From: Limosilactobacillus alvi
GTDB taxonomy: Bacteria > Bacillota > Bacilli > Lactobacillales > Lactobacillaceae
Assembly: GCF_016900115.1 (NCBI RefSeq)
Contig: NZ_JACJJQ010000018.1
Coordinates: forward strand, 1 to 36,739
Length of the DNA: 36,739 bases
Direction of reading: 5' to 3'
The notes below the pieces were generated by a model. That model did no database searches and had not been told where the DNA came from. It saw only the letters and a program-made list of their open reading frames with translations. Position numbers and translations under genes: made by a program. Of the stretch, positions 16,562 through 25,747 are shown piece after piece. Each line of letters begins with the position of its first letter. The first letter of the stretch is position 1.

Positions 16562-16599
16562 GCCGTTGTAACAACCTTGAATAAGGTTGTTACAACGGC
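16562..16599 (-). terminator. Terminator after tRNA-Glu
   Basis: Perfect 17-bp stem (GCCGTTGTAACAACCTT and complement) around a 4-nt loop, followed on the minus strand by TTTTTGTTTTT. Confidence 0.9.
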
Positions 16600-16613
16600 A
16601 AAACTACCATAAG

Positions 16614-16686
16614 TCACCCGTACGGGGATCGAACCCGTAACTCCGCCTTGAGAGGGCGACGTCTTAACCAATTTGACCAACGGGCA
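16614..16686 (-). tRNA. tRNA-Glu (anticodon CTC)
   Basis: Anticodon stem TCGCC/GGCGG with loop CTCTCAA gives CTC, reading GAG. T arm ACGGG-TTCGATC-CCCGT. The acceptor stem is TGCCCGT against ACGGGTG, so the first two pairs are T-G and G-T wobbles rather than the usual G-C pairs. CCA is not encoded. The weak acceptor end suggests either a minor isoacceptor or a decaying gene; the strong terminator implies expression. Confidence 0.85.
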
Positions 16687-16733
16687 ATAATCTACAAATG
16701 GTAGCTTACTCTTTTTAACGATTATTGTCAAGG

Positions 16734-17063
16734 TTATTCATACGAGAGATCAATTAAGTATTGTTGTGCCTTCGTAACGTGGCTCGTGGTAACCCAAACG
16801 TCGTGATAGCCGGGATTACTTTGACTAGTTAATTGGAAAAAGTAGTCAAGCAGATCACCGTTTTTAGCAACAAAACTGGGTGCTAAGCGATTTACCAGAA
16901 GCTTGTTTTTTGGAAAATAAAATTCACTATCGGCAACCTTCATTTGATCATCAAAGGTAATCACGATTGCATTAGAATACTGTGGATGTTGCGAAATAAT
17001 TAACTCGGGATGTTTTTTTAATTTTGATAATACGTAATAGATCGAATCCGAATTGCTAGCCAT
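16734..17063 (-). CDS. Conserved small protein of unknown function
   Basis: 109 aa from the second ATG (17063), 7 nt after GGGAG; an ATG 6 nt earlier is too close to the site. No membrane segment or signal peptide; a soluble mixed alpha/beta protein with DVWVTTSH near the end. I do not recognise a family or catalytic motif. It lies alone between two tRNA genes and its stop is 47 nt upstream (in the minus direction) of tRNA-Glu, so the two may share a transcript. Clean start and plausible composition support it as a real gene. Confidence 0.7.
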   Translation of the reverse strand: MASNSDSIYYVLSKLKKHPELIISQHPQYSNAIVITFDDQMKVADSEFYFPKNKLLVNRLAPSFVAKNGDLLDYFFQLTSQSNPGYHDVWVTTSHVTKAQQYLIDLSYE

Positions 17064-17188
17064 AATCATTCTCCCTCTCGAAATGTCTCTTTTTTATTGT
17101 AACAATTTTTGAAAAAAAGCGAGAAAGGCTCTTGCGTAAGGAGAATGACTTGGCTATAATAACTTACGTTGTTAAAATTTAATAATTT

Positions 17189-17261
17189 TGGGTATTCGCC
17201 AAATTGGTAAGGCAGCGGACTCTGAATCCGTAATTTACTGGTTCGATCCCAGTATACCCAA
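17189..17261 (+). tRNA. tRNA-Gln (anticodon CTG)
   Basis: Acceptor TGGGTAT/ATACCCA (an U1-A72 pair typical of tRNA-Gln) and discriminator A. Anticodon loop CTCTGAA gives CTG, reading CAG. T arm ACTGG-TTCGATC-CCAGT. CCA is not encoded. Confidence 0.92.
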
Positions 17262-17269
17262 TGCTAACA

Positions 17270-17307
17270 GGCACTAAATTGATTTTATTATCAGTTTGGT
17301 GCCTTTT
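17270..17307 (+). terminator. Terminator after tRNA-Gln
   Basis: GGCACTAAATTGAT pairs with ATCAGTTTGGTGCC (two G-U pairs), then TTTTC. Confidence 0.88.
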
Positions 17308-17405
17308 CTTATAATTCGATGAGCCTTCAACTTTAGCTTTCCCAAATCCTTTGGTATACTAATTGCATATTAATAGTTATCAGCAATTCGAAGGAGGCAA
17401 ATATC

Positions 17406-17900
17406 GTGGAAGTTACATTAAACGGTGAAGTTCGGAGCTTAGTTGGGAATCCACCTGCGGTTGGGGAAGAATTGCCACATTTCAAGGTTTTTGATAAGGA
17501 TGGCGAAAAGATTAAGACCCGCTTCTTATTTGGTAAGCCAACTTTAATTAGTGTAATTCCGAATATAAATACATCTGTTTGTAGCATTCAAACGAAGAAG
17601 TTTAATGAAGAAGTTGATAAGTATAAAGAGGCTAACTTTTTAACTGTTTCAACTAACACCATTGAAGAACAACAAAATTGGTGTGCTGCTGAAGGGGTTA
17701 AGAATATGCAATTGGTTTCCGATCATGAAGAATCATTCGGTTACGCAATGAAATTGTTGATTCCTGATGAAGGAATTTTGGCTCGTTCGGTTTGGGTTGT
17801 TGATGCTGAAGGTAAGATTACTTACCGTGAAATTTGCCCAGAAATTGTGATGGAACCAGATTATGCCACCGCAATTACTGAGTTAAAGAAGTTACTTTAA
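17406..17900 (+). CDS. tpx: Thiol peroxidase Tpx
   Basis: 164 aa from GTG 17406 with AAGGAGG at 17391-17397. Atypical 2-Cys peroxiredoxin: peroxidatic Cys59 in NTSVC and resolving Cys93 in QNWCAAEG, the spacing of the Tpx subfamily. It reduces hydrogen peroxide and alkyl hydroperoxides with electrons from thioredoxin, in the cytosol. A -10-like TATACT is at 17355-17360; the -35 is weak. The full family length suggests a functional enzyme. Confidence 0.95.
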   Translation: MEVTLNGEVRSLVGNPPAVGEELPHFKVFDKDGEKIKTRFLFGKPTLISVIPNINTSVCSIQTKKFNEEVDKYKEANFLTVSTNTIEEQQNWCAAEGVKNMQLVSDHEESFGYAMKLLIPDEGILARSVWVVDAEGKITYREICPEIVMEPDYATAITELKKLL

Positions 17901-17982
17901 ATTCTTTGAGGTCGGAAAAGGGTGTCTCTTTTATTATCTCGTAGAACCGCCAGAAGCTTGCTTACCAACTTATCTTTTTAAC

Positions 17983-18011
17983 TTGACGCTTCTTTTTGGG
18001 GAGCGTATTAT
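17983..18011 (+). promoter_or_regulatory. Promoter of the valS T-box transcript
   Basis: TTGACG (17983-17988), 17-bp spacer, TATTAT (18006-18011). Confidence 0.75.
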
Positions 18012-18017
18012 AAAGCT

Positions 18018-18253
18018 ACGTTATGCGAAGATCAAGAGCTTTTTAACTTGTCCTGCTAAGAGAGAGTTTAGCTGGTGTGAAAAACTCCAGGTTCGGTTAA
18101 GAAGGTAGCTTGGGAGCAAATTCCTTGAACTTAAGTAGAGGGGTTCGGTTCATTTACCGTTATCAAATGGTCAAGTGGGGGTAATTTTATTACCTCAAAT
18201 TAGGTGGTACCGCGAGTAGTCTCGTCCTATGTTTAGGACGGGGCTTTTTTTTA
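18018..18253 (+). promoter_or_regulatory. T-box leader, valine-specific, upstream of valS
   Basis: Stem I has a GAGAGAG apex region and a 3' specifier segment AAGAAG-GTA-GCTTGG, giving the Val codon GTA. T-box core TAGGTGGTACCGCG is at about 18200-18214; TGGT fits tRNA-Val with discriminator A. Terminator CTCGTCCTA/TAGGACGGGG ends in eight T residues (18221-18253). The codon agrees with the downstream gene, which validates the register used to read the luxS leader. Confidence 0.93.
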
Positions 18254-18271
18254 TTTGAAAGGAGCTTTTTC

Positions 18272-20923
18272 ATGGTAAAAGATATGCCAACCAAGTTCGA
18301 TCCGGCAAGCGTTGAAGCCGGTCGTTACCAATGGTGGATTGATAATGGTTTCTTTAAGCCTTCCGGCGACAAGAAAGCCCATCCATATTCAATTGTTATT
18401 CCACCGCCAAATGTTACTGGAAAGTTGCACTTAGGCCATGCCTGGGATACGACCTTGCAAGATATGATTATCCGGCAAAAGCGGATGCAAGGTTATGATG
18501 TTTTGTGGCTACCAGGGATGGATCATGCCGGAATTGCAACTCAAGCTAAGGTTGAAGCCCGGTTACGTAAACAAGGGGTTTCCCGGTACGATTTAGGTCG
18601 GGAAAAGTTTGTTCAACAAGTCTGGGACTGGAAGGACGAATACGGTGATATCATCCATAAGCAATGGGCCAAGATGGGGATCTCCGTTGATTATGACCGG
18701 GAACGCTTTACCCTTGACGAAGGTCTAAACAAGGCGGTTCGCAAGGTTTTTGTTGATCTTTACAAGAAAGGGTTGATTTACCGGGGAACCTACATTATTA
18801 ACTGGGATCCACAGGCGCGGACGGCACTTTCTGACATTGAAGTTATTCACAAGGATGATCAAGGGGCCTTCTACTACGTTAAGTACCCATTTACGGATGG
18901 CACAACCTTTAACGGGAAGGACTACATTGAAATTGCAACGACCCGACCAGAAACAATGTTTGGGGATGAAGCAATCGCGGTTAACCCAAGTGATGAACGC
19001 TACAAGGACTTAGTTGGTAAGAAGGTTATGGTCCCACTTGTTAACCGGGAAGTTGAAATCATCGCTGACGATTACGTTACCCCTGACTTTGGGACGGGGA
19101 TGGTTAAGATCACCCCAGCTCACGATCCAAATGACTTCAAGGTCGGTAAACGCCACAACTTACCAGAATTGAACACCATGAATGAAGATGCTTCAATGAA
19201 TGAAAATGCTGGTAAGTACGAAGGAATGGATCGGTTTGATGCGCGGAAAGCCATCGTTGCTGACTTGAAAGCCGAGGGTTACTTGCTTCGGGAAAAGTCA
19301 ATTGTGCACGCTGTTGGCCATTCCGAACGGACGGGAGTTCAAGTTGAAGCTCGGCTTTCAACTCAATGGTTTGTAAAGATGAAGCCATTAGCTGAACAAG
19401 CTTTGGCAAACCAAAAAACGGACGACCGGGTTGACTTTGTTCCAGAACGGTTTGAACATACCTTTACCCAATGGATGGAAAACGTTCATGACTGGGTAAT
19501 TTCCCGACAACTCTGGTGGGGACACCGGATCCCAGCTTGGTACAACAAGCAAACTGGTGAAATGTACGTTGGCATGGAAGCTCCAAAGGATATTGAAAAT
19601 TGGGAACAAGATAAGGATGTCCTAGACACTTGGTTCTCCAGTGCTTTGTGGCCATTTTCAACAATGGGTTGGCCGAATACTGACGCTGAAGACTTCAAAC
19701 GTTACTTCCCAACAAATACTTTAGTTACGGGTTATGATATTATTTTCTTCTGGGTTTCCCGGATGATCTTCCAATCCCTTGAATTTACTGGTAAAGCTCC
19801 ATTTAAGCACGTTCTGTTACACGGGTTAATCCGGGATGAGCAAGGGCGAAAGATGTCTAAGTCTCTTGGTAACGGAATTGACCCAATGGACGTGGTTAAA
19901 AAGTATGGGGTTGATGCTTTACGGTGGTTCTTAATTACTGGCTCAACGCCAGGTCAAGATATCCGTTTCTCATACAAGAAGATGGATGCAGCCTGGAACT
20001 TTATCAACAAGATTTGGAACGCTAGTCGGTACGTTATCATGAATCTTGGAGAAATGGATGCGCCACAACTACCAAATGCTGATAAATGGGATTTAGCTGA
20101 CCAATGGATTTTGAGTCGCTTAAACGCCACGATTAAACAAGTCAGTGCTCAATTTGAAAAGTTCGAATTTGGGGAAGCTGGTCGTGCCCTATATAACTTT
20201 ATCTGGAACGATTTCTGTGACTGGTACATTGAAATGACCAAGGAAAAGTTGAACAATGGGACGGCTGAAGAACAAGCGGATACCAAGAATATCTTAGGTT
20301 ATGTACTTGACCAAATATTGAAGTTGATGCACCCAATTATGCCATTTGTAACCGAAAAGCTTTGGCAAGCAATGCCCCATGAAGGTAAGTCCATCATGGT
20401 AGCTCAATATCCAGTTGAACATCCGGAATTGGCAAATTCGGAAGCTGAAACTAAGATGGGTGATTTGATTGCTTTAATTAAGGCGGTTCGGCAAATCAGA
20501 AATGATGCTGGGACGCCAATGTCCAAGCCAGTCAAGATGTTGATTAAGGTTGATAACGCTGAAATCAAGCACATCTTTGAAACCAACCGTGACTACATTG
20601 ATCGCTTCTGCCACCCAGCAGAGTTAATGATTGATGAAGCGGTTGAAGCGCCAAAACTTGCTATGTCCGGAATCTTAGCTGGGGCAACGGTCTACATTCC
20701 AATGGCTGAGTTAGTTGATTTAGAAGAAGAAAAAGCCAAGGTTGAAAAGGAAATTAAGAAGTTGGAACAAGAAGTTCAACGTTCCGAAAAGAAGCTTGGT
20801 AATGAAAAGTTCGTTCAAAATGCCCCGGAAGCGGTGGTTGAAGAAGAACGGCAAAAGGCAACTGAATGGCAACAAAAATTGGCCGCAGCTAAAGAACGGT
20901 TAACGTCATTAACGGAAGCCTAA
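18272..20923 (+). CDS. valS: Valyl-tRNA synthetase
   Basis: 883 aa, class Ia synthetase charging tRNA-Val with proofreading of threonine. HIGH-type motif in [15 protein letters not shown], the editing (CP1) domain with [10 protein letters not shown], and KMSKS in [10 protein letters not shown]. The C-terminal ~65 residues ([18 protein letters not shown]) form the coiled-coil tRNA-binding arm typical of ValRS. AAAGGAG precedes the ATG. Controlled by the valine T-box directly upstream. A weak hairpin (GGCTAG/CTAGCC, then TTTT) at 20946-20980 separates it from folC. Confidence 0.98.
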   Translation: MVKDMPTKFDPASVEAGRYQWWIDNGFFKPSGDKKAHPYSIVIPPPNVTGKLHLGHAWDTTLQDMIIRQKRMQGYDVLWLPGMDHAGIATQAKVEARLRKQGVSRYDLGREKFVQQVWDWKDEYGDIIHKQWAKMGISVDYDRERFTLDEGLNKAVRKVFVDLYKKGLIYRGTYIINWDPQARTALSDIEVIHKDDQGAFYYVKYPFTDGTTFNGKDYIEIATTRPETMFGDEAIAVNPSDERYKDLVGKKVMVPLVNREVEIIADDYVTPDFGTGMVKITPAHDPNDFKVGKRHNLPELNTMNEDASMNENAGKYEGMDRFDARKAIVADLKAEGYLLREKSIVHAVGHSERTGVQVEARLSTQWFVKMKPLAEQALANQKTDDRVDFVPERFEHTFTQWMENVHDWVISRQLWWGHRIPAWYNKQTGEMYVGMEAPKDIENWEQDKDVLDTWFSSALWPFSTMGWPNTDAEDFKRYFPTNTLVTGYDIIFFWVSRMIFQSLEFTGKAPFKHVLLHGLIRDEQGRKMSKSLGNGIDPMDVVKKYGVDALRWFLITGSTPGQDIRFSYKKMDAAWNFINKIWNASRYVIMNLGEMDAPQLPNADKWDLADQWILSRLNATIKQVSAQFEKFEFGEAGRALYNFIWNDFCDWYIEMTKEKLNNGTAEEQADTKNILGYVLDQILKLMHPIMPFVTEKLWQAMPHEGKSIMVAQYPVEHPELANSEAETKMGDLIALIKAVRQIRNDAGTPMSKPVKMLIKVDNAEIKHIFETNRDYIDRFCHPAELMIDEAVEAPKLAMSGILAGATVYIPMAELVDLEEEKAKVEKEIKKLEQEVQRSEKKLGNEKFVQNAPEAVVEEERQKATEWQQKLAAAKERLTSLTEA

Positions 20924-20945
20924 GCGATTTCGATTAGATTTATGG

Positions 20946-20980
20946 GGCTAGGTTAACGCCATGAGCGAATCTAGCCTTTT
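20946..20980 (+). terminator. Weak hairpin with T run between valS and folC
   Basis: GGCTAG and CTAGCC are separated by a 19-nt loop and followed by TTTT. A partial terminator or attenuator is possible. Confidence 0.4.
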
Positions 20981-20999
20981 CCTACATAGGGGGATAAAA

Positions 21000-22313
21000 A
21001 TGGTAACGGATTATAAATCAGCTTTAGCCTTTATCCACGGACGACCACGGTTTAAAAAGCGGCCAACTTTAGAACGGATGAAACTTTTTTTGGCCCGTCT
21101 TGGCCATCCAGAGCAGGGATTAAAATATTTGCACATTACTGGAACTAACGGGAAAGGGTCCGTGGTTGCGATGACCCAAGCAATGTTAACGTCGAGTGGC
21201 TTAACGGTGGGAACTTTCACTTCGCCTTTTATCACGCGCTTTAATGAGCGAATTGCCATTGATGGTCAACCAATTAGTGATACTGATTTGGTCAAGTTTG
21301 TTCAGCAAGTTGAACCAGTTGTTCAAGCACTTGATCAAGAACTGTCGGAAGGTGGTCCTACGGAATTCGAAATTGATCTGGCAGTTGCCATGTTATACTT
21401 TCAAGCCTCTCAGCCTGATGTGGTGATCTTAGAAGTCGGAATTGGCGGAAAATGGGATTCAACGAACGTGATTGTTCCTGAAGTAGCAGTCATTGTAACA
21501 GTCGGTTATGATCATATGGCTATCCTTGGTGGTACTTTAACAGCAATTGCCGAACAAAAGGCGGGCATTATAAAAAAACAGCGGCCAACGATTGTGGGGC
21601 AACTTGTTCCCGAAGCGATAGCAGTTGTGAAGGCGACGGCAGAGGCTAAAAAAAGTCAATTGATCACTTTAGGAAATGACTTTACGGTTGAAAATTTAAA
21701 TCCAGGCGCTTTATTTGCCCATATTAAATTTAACAGCCCGGACCTTCATAATTTTCAAGCTCGCCTTAACCTCGCCGGGGAGTATCAAATTACTAATGCT
21801 GCAATTGCAATTCAGCTGGTGCTAACTTTTTTAAAACGCCAACATCTGACCGTTCAACCCAGTATTTTAAAAAGCGCACTAGCGAAAGTTACCTGGCCAG
21901 GACGCTTAGAGGTTGTAAACGATGAACCATTAATGCTTTTGGATGGAGCCCATAATTTACCCGGAATTCAGGCCTTAACAAAAACTATTCAAGATGATCT
22001 AAGCAACTATGATATTTATTTGTTGATTGGAATCCTGGCTGATAAACAAGCTGAATTGATGTTAGGGGAATTGGCAAGTTTGCCCAATGTTCACTTCTAC
22101 TTAACTCAGTTTAAAGGGCCGAGTGCAAAGCGGCCAAGTGCGGACTTAGGCATTTTGATTGAGCAAATTAATACCCGTTATCCGGTTAAAGAAGTCACTA
22201 GTTGGCAACTTGGTTTAAGCCAAATTACCCAGGATATGTCAGCTAATGACGTGATTATTATGACTGGTTCGCTTTACTTTATTTCAGAAATTCGAAATTT
22301 TTTAGAAAGCTGA
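21000..22313 (+). CDS. folC: Folylpolyglutamate synthase / dihydrofolate synthase
   Basis: 437 aa from ATG 21000, preceded by AGGGGG; an ATG 39 nt earlier lies in the valS-folC hairpin and has no site. The Mur-ligase-type P loop is HITGTNGKGSV, followed by TSPFITRFNERI, EVGIGGKWDSTNV and the C-terminal LDGAHN. It adds glutamate to folates in the cytosol. Many lactobacilli use it mainly for retaining imported folate. It lies between valS and radC as in other Lactobacillaceae. Confidence 0.95.
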   Translation: MVTDYKSALAFIHGRPRFKKRPTLERMKLFLARLGHPEQGLKYLHITGTNGKGSVVAMTQAMLTSSGLTVGTFTSPFITRFNERIAIDGQPISDTDLVKFVQQVEPVVQALDQELSEGGPTEFEIDLAVAMLYFQASQPDVVILEVGIGGKWDSTNVIVPEVAVIVTVGYDHMAILGGTLTAIAEQKAGIIKKQRPTIVGQLVPEAIAVVKATAEAKKSQLITLGNDFTVENLNPGALFAHIKFNSPDLHNFQARLNLAGEYQITNAAIAIQLVLTFLKRQHLTVQPSILKSALAKVTWPGRLEVVNDEPLMLLDGAHNLPGIQALTKTIQDDLSNYDIYLLIGILADKQAELMLGELASLPNVHFYLTQFKGPSAKRPSADLGILIEQINTRYPVKEVTSWQLGLSQITQDMSANDVIIMTGSLYFISEIRNFLES

Positions 22314-22364
22314 CTAATTTTCTCCCTTTTTTTACGTATATATATAATAAAGGGGGAATTTTAG

Positions 22365-23005
22365 ATGATTTCACGTTTAGATCGACCGGAAGCAGAATTA
22401 AAATACCGATCATTGATTAAAGGGGCACTGTATGATCAACCAGAACTATATCAGTGGTGGATTAAACAGGTGCCAACACCAGCCGCTTACCGAAAATTAT
22501 CGAAAAAAAGAAAAATGACCTGGCAAGTCATGATTTAGAGCATTTATCGCCAATGTTATCGGCAATTGAAGCCGGTCAATTAATTATTAAAAGTCCTCGG
22601 GAATATTGGGGGCAAGCCTACTCAAGTCAAATTATTGGACCAGATTTAATCGATCATTTTGCCGGATGTGAACAAGAACAAGTTGCTTTGATTTGTACAG
22701 ATGTGCATAATGAGATAATTCATTTTCAAATTTTATTTGCCGGTGGGACTAGTGAATGTGCACTTTATCCTGACCAAATCTTGCGGATTGGGATTCAAAA
22801 TTGTGCGAGTGGGATGATCCTTGCTCATAATCATCCGACGGGGGTGCCCAAACCGTCTGAAGCAGATAAAATGTTTTGTCAACGCATTGAAGCAGCGGGG
22901 CGGTTAGTTGGGATTCCGTTGTTAGATTTTATTATTGTTGGAAATACCGATTATTTTTCTTGGCGTGAAAATAAATTGTTTCTTAACGTACCAAACAATG
23001 ACTAA
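22365..23005 (+). pseudogene. radC: radC-like JAB/MPN domain gene, split by a 1-nt frameshift
   Basis: The 5' part starts at ATG 22365 behind AAAGGGGG and reads 57 residues (MISRLDRPEAELKYRSLIKG...) to TAG at 22536-22538. The 3' part continues in the -1 frame through SHDLEHLSPMLSAIEAGQ to TAA at 23003-23005. It carries the RadC metalloprotease-like motif HNHPTGVPKPSEAD with GMIL before it. The frames join at an A7 run (22503-22509); adding one A would give a single protein of about 213 aa. An in-frame ATG at 22553 has no good ribosome binding site. It may be a true mutation, transcriptional slippage or a sequencing error in the homopolymer. RadC's biochemical role is not settled. Confidence 0.82.
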
Positions 23006-23112
23006 GATAATGATTAAATATATGCTAAGAAAGTTTAAACCTCCCCTTGACGGGTATCTTTCTAAGCTAATTTGGTGTAAGATTATAAACTGTTAAATTG
23101 CGTTAGGTATGG

Positions 23113-23118
23113 TATAAT
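23113..23118 (+). promoter_or_regulatory. -10 box (TATAAT) upstream of mreB
   Basis: Exact TATAAT preceded by TATGG; no clear -35 at 17 bp. It suggests mreBCD can be transcribed independently of radC. Confidence 0.5.
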
Positions 23119-23170
23119 ATCAACGTTATTGAAAGAGTAAATTTTAAAATTATTGAAGGGAAGAAACAGA

Positions 23171-24181
23171 GTGCCATTAGGAATCGGAACTAAGAACATT
23201 GGGATCGATCTCGGGACTGCCAATACGATTGTTTACATTGACGGTAAAGGGATTGTTCTTCGTGAACCTTCAGTGGTTGCACGGAACACAAAGACCAATG
23301 ATGTAATTTCTGTTGGTGAAGCCGCACGGGACATGATTGGGCGGACACCAGCAAGTATCACGGCGATTCGTCCAATGAAGGATGGGGTGATTGCCGATTA
23401 CGATACGACAGTTGCAATGATGAAGTACTATATGGAAAAAGCCCTTGGTAAGAACGCTGGTAAGCCATATGTCATGGTTTGTGTACCAAGTGGGATTACA
23501 GAAGTGGAAAAGCGAGCCGTAATCGATGCTACGCGAGTTGCGGGCGCGCGGGATGCTTATGTCATCGAAGAGCCATTTGCAGCAGCAATTGGGGCCGGTC
23601 TCCCAGTGATGGATCCAACTGGGAGTATGGTCGTTGATATTGGTGGTGGAACAACCGATGTTGCTACCATCTCCTTGGGTGGAATTGTCTCTAGTCGTTC
23701 AATTCGAATGGCTGGTGATAAAATGAATGATGCAATTATCCAGTTCGTTCGACAACAAAAAAATCTTTTGATTGGTGAACGGACGGCTGAAAAGTTGAAG
23801 TGGGATATCGGTTCTGCCTCGGTTGAAGCGGCACAAGACATGGGGACGACTGAAGTCCGGGGACGGGATTTAGTTACTGGTCTTCCAAAGACGATGGAAG
23901 TTTCCGCAGTTGATGTTTCAACGGCCCTTCAAGATGTTGTTAGTGAAATTATTGTGGCAATTAAAGGAACACTGGAAGAGACTTCACCTGAAATTGCAGC
24001 AGACGTAATCGATCACGGGATTGTACTCACTGGTGGTGGAGCATTGTTGAAACACTTACCAGAAGTGATTGCAGACGCCACTAAGGTTCCGGTTTTTATT
24101 GCTAATGATCCATTGGATTGTGTAGCAATTGGGACTGGTGAATCACTCAAGAGCATTGATGTGATGAAGAAGAAAAAGTAG
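23171..24181 (+). CDS. mreB: Rod shape-determining protein MreB
   Basis: 336 aa from GTG 23171 with GAAGGGA upstream, which begins the conserved [16 protein letters not shown] at the right place; a TTG 18 nt earlier is less likely. Actin-like ATPase: phosphate-1 motif DLGTANT, phosphate-2 [12 protein letters not shown], and adenosine motif VLTGGGALL. It polymerises under the membrane and steers lateral wall synthesis. First of an mreB-mreC-mreD set. A hairpin (GGATGTG/CACATCC, 24211-24239) lies between it and mreC. Confidence 0.97.
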   Translation: MPLGIGTKNIGIDLGTANTIVYIDGKGIVLREPSVVARNTKTNDVISVGEAARDMIGRTPASITAIRPMKDGVIADYDTTVAMMKYYMEKALGKNAGKPYVMVCVPSGITEVEKRAVIDATRVAGARDAYVIEEPFAAAIGAGLPVMDPTGSMVVDIGGGTTDVATISLGGIVSSRSIRMAGDKMNDAIIQFVRQQKNLLIGERTAEKLKWDIGSASVEAAQDMGTTEVRGRDLVTGLPKTMEVSAVDVSTALQDVVSEIIVAIKGTLEETSPEIAADVIDHGIVLTGGGALLKHLPEVIADATKVPVFIANDPLDCVAIGTGESLKSIDVMKKKK

Positions 24182-24287
24182 CCAGTTTAATTAAGTCGCT
24201 ACCGTGGGGGATGTGTTGAAAAGTTACTTTCGCACATCCTCTTCGTATATCTACTTAACTACGATGGTGAGAGTGGAGAATTAAAGC

Positions 24288-25139
24288 ATGCGGAAATTTT
24301 TTTCAAATCGACGGTTGGTTATGATTGTGGTTGCTTTGGTGGTAGCCTTTGGGTTAATGGGCGGTTCCGTTACCCTGCGTAACAATCGACTAACCCCACC
24401 GCTAATTCAACAGTTTGGAAATGATATCATTGGCTTTGGAAATGATATCATCGCTTCCCCAGCGAATGCCGTTCAAAATGTATTTACTAACTACAGTGAT
24501 TTATTGAACACCTACCATGAAAATAAAGAATTGAAACAACAAGTCGCAGAAGTGGCTCAGACAAAAGTTCGGGACCAAGTTTTGGCGAAAGAAAATAAGC
24601 AGTTAAAGGCTGAATTGAATATGAAAAATTCAATGACTGATTATGAATTAATTACGGCTGCTGTAATTACGCGTTCGCCATCTGCATGGCAACAACAATT
24701 AGTTGTTAACAAGGGGCAATCAAGTGGAATTCGGAAAAATATGCCGGTAATGTCCGCTGGTAGCCTGATTGGCCGGGTGGAAGAAGTTAATAAGACGAAT
24801 AGTAAGATTGAATTATTAAGTGATACTAGTGAGGCGGCTAACCGCTTTGCAATTGAAATTGATGGAAAAAATGGCAAGACAGTTAACGGAGTCATCACTG
24901 GTTATCAATCTGAAACGAATGAATTAGTCATGGGCCAGGTGACAACTAAGGCCTCAATTAGTAAAGGGACGAAGGTTTATACTAACGGGATGGGAGGAAT
25001 TACTCCTAAAGGTCTGTATGTTGGTAAAGTTAGCCGAGTTGGTAAGGATGACTATGGCCTTGCCCAAAAGGTTTACATTAAGCCATCAGCTGATTTTAAT
25101 AATTTAAACGTCGTCTCGATTGCCAAAACAGATAATTAG
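24288..25139 (+). CDS. mreC: Rod shape-determining protein MreC
   Basis: 283 aa. N-terminal membrane helix at about 9-27 (LVMIVVALVVAFGLMGGSV), a coiled coil at about 75-105 (ENKELKQQVAEVAQTKV), then the beta-rich extracellular domain with GRVEEVNKTNSKIELLSDT. It links MreB to wall synthases. A 17-nt direct repeat at 24414-24430 and 24435-24451, offset by 21 nt, duplicates the FGNDII heptad between helix and coiled coil. The gene is 11 nt from mreD. Confidence 0.96.
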   Translation: MRKFFSNRRLVMIVVALVVAFGLMGGSVTLRNNRLTPPLIQQFGNDIIGFGNDIIASPANAVQNVFTNYSDLLNTYHENKELKQQVAEVAQTKVRDQVLAKENKQLKAELNMKNSMTDYELITAAVITRSPSAWQQQLVVNKGQSSGIRKNMPVMSAGSLIGRVEEVNKTNSKIELLSDTSEAANRFAIEIDGKNGKTVNGVITGYQSETNELVMGQVTTKASISKGTKVYTNGMGGITPKGLYVGKVSRVGKDDYGLAQKVYIKPSADFNNLNVVSIAKTDN

Positions 25140-25150
25140 GGGGCGAGTTA

Positions 25151-25684
25151 ATGTATCGACTTTCACGGCTTCGATATCTTTTCCCAATCGGCCTCTTTAT
25201 TATGTTTTTCCTTGATGGATCATTAAGTAAAATCTTTGCGAGTTTCTTTTTTAGTTATCCTTATGCGACGGTTTCACAACTAACCCTTTTATGGTTTGTT
25301 ATGGCTTACTTTTTTGAGGGAGACATTCAAATTCCGTTAACATTCTTTGCGGTAATTGCAGGAGTAGTTGCGGATGTTTACTATTCCGGAATTTTAGGAC
25401 TATTTATTTTTTTGTATCCCTTGATTGTTTGGTTAACGCGAGTACTAGCACATTCGTTTAATCCATCATTTTTAACGTCCATTTTAATTTTCTTTATTGA
25501 TGTGGCAGCCTTTGAATTCTTAAACTATTTGGCCTATAACATTGTTGGGGTAACAACGATGTCAATTGTTGACTTTGTGGTGGACGTTTTAACTCCAACC
25601 TTAGCCTTAAATTTGGTTTATTTTGTGGTGTTATACTGGCCAATTAGTGCAATATTTAAGTGGGCAACGAAAGGTGAAAATTAG
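25151..25684 (+). CDS. mreD: Rod shape-determining protein MreD
   Basis: 177 aa, about five to six membrane helices, standard MreD size. GGGGGCGAG precedes the ATG. Integral partner of MreC in the elongasome. In several lactobacilli minC-minD follow directly; here the next feature is a Cys T-box, with no minCD in the window. Confidence 0.93.
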   Translation: MYRLSRLRYLFPIGLFIMFFLDGSLSKIFASFFFSYPYATVSQLTLLWFVMAYFFEGDIQIPLTFFAVIAGVVADVYYSGILGLFIFLYPLIVWLTRVLAHSFNPSFLTSILIFFIDVAAFEFLNYLAYNIVGVTTMSIVDFVVDVLTPTLALNLVYFVVLYWPISAIFKWATKGEN

Positions 25685-25713
25685 TTTTCTCATATTTTTT
25701 TAATCAAAAATGA

Positions 25714-25742
25714 TTGACAAAATAAAAAAAGCTCGTTAAGAT
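25714..25742 (+). promoter_or_regulatory. Promoter of the Cys T-box transcript
   Basis: TTGACA (25714-25719), 17-bp spacer, TAAGAT (25737-25742). Confidence 0.78.
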
Positions 25743-25747
25743 AGTGA

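Noticed and set aside
19137-19698. Several antisense reading frames inside valS
   Set aside because: They are shadows of a strongly conserved synthetase gene with no starts or sites of their own. The same applies to antisense frames in mreB, nrdD neighbours and the permease.
22500-22516. Canonical programmed -1 frameshift in radC
   Set aside because: The A-rich run is not a slippery heptamer in the incoming frame (codons read TCG AAA AAA AGA), and no downstream stimulatory fold is evident. Mutation, slippage or a homopolymer error is simpler.
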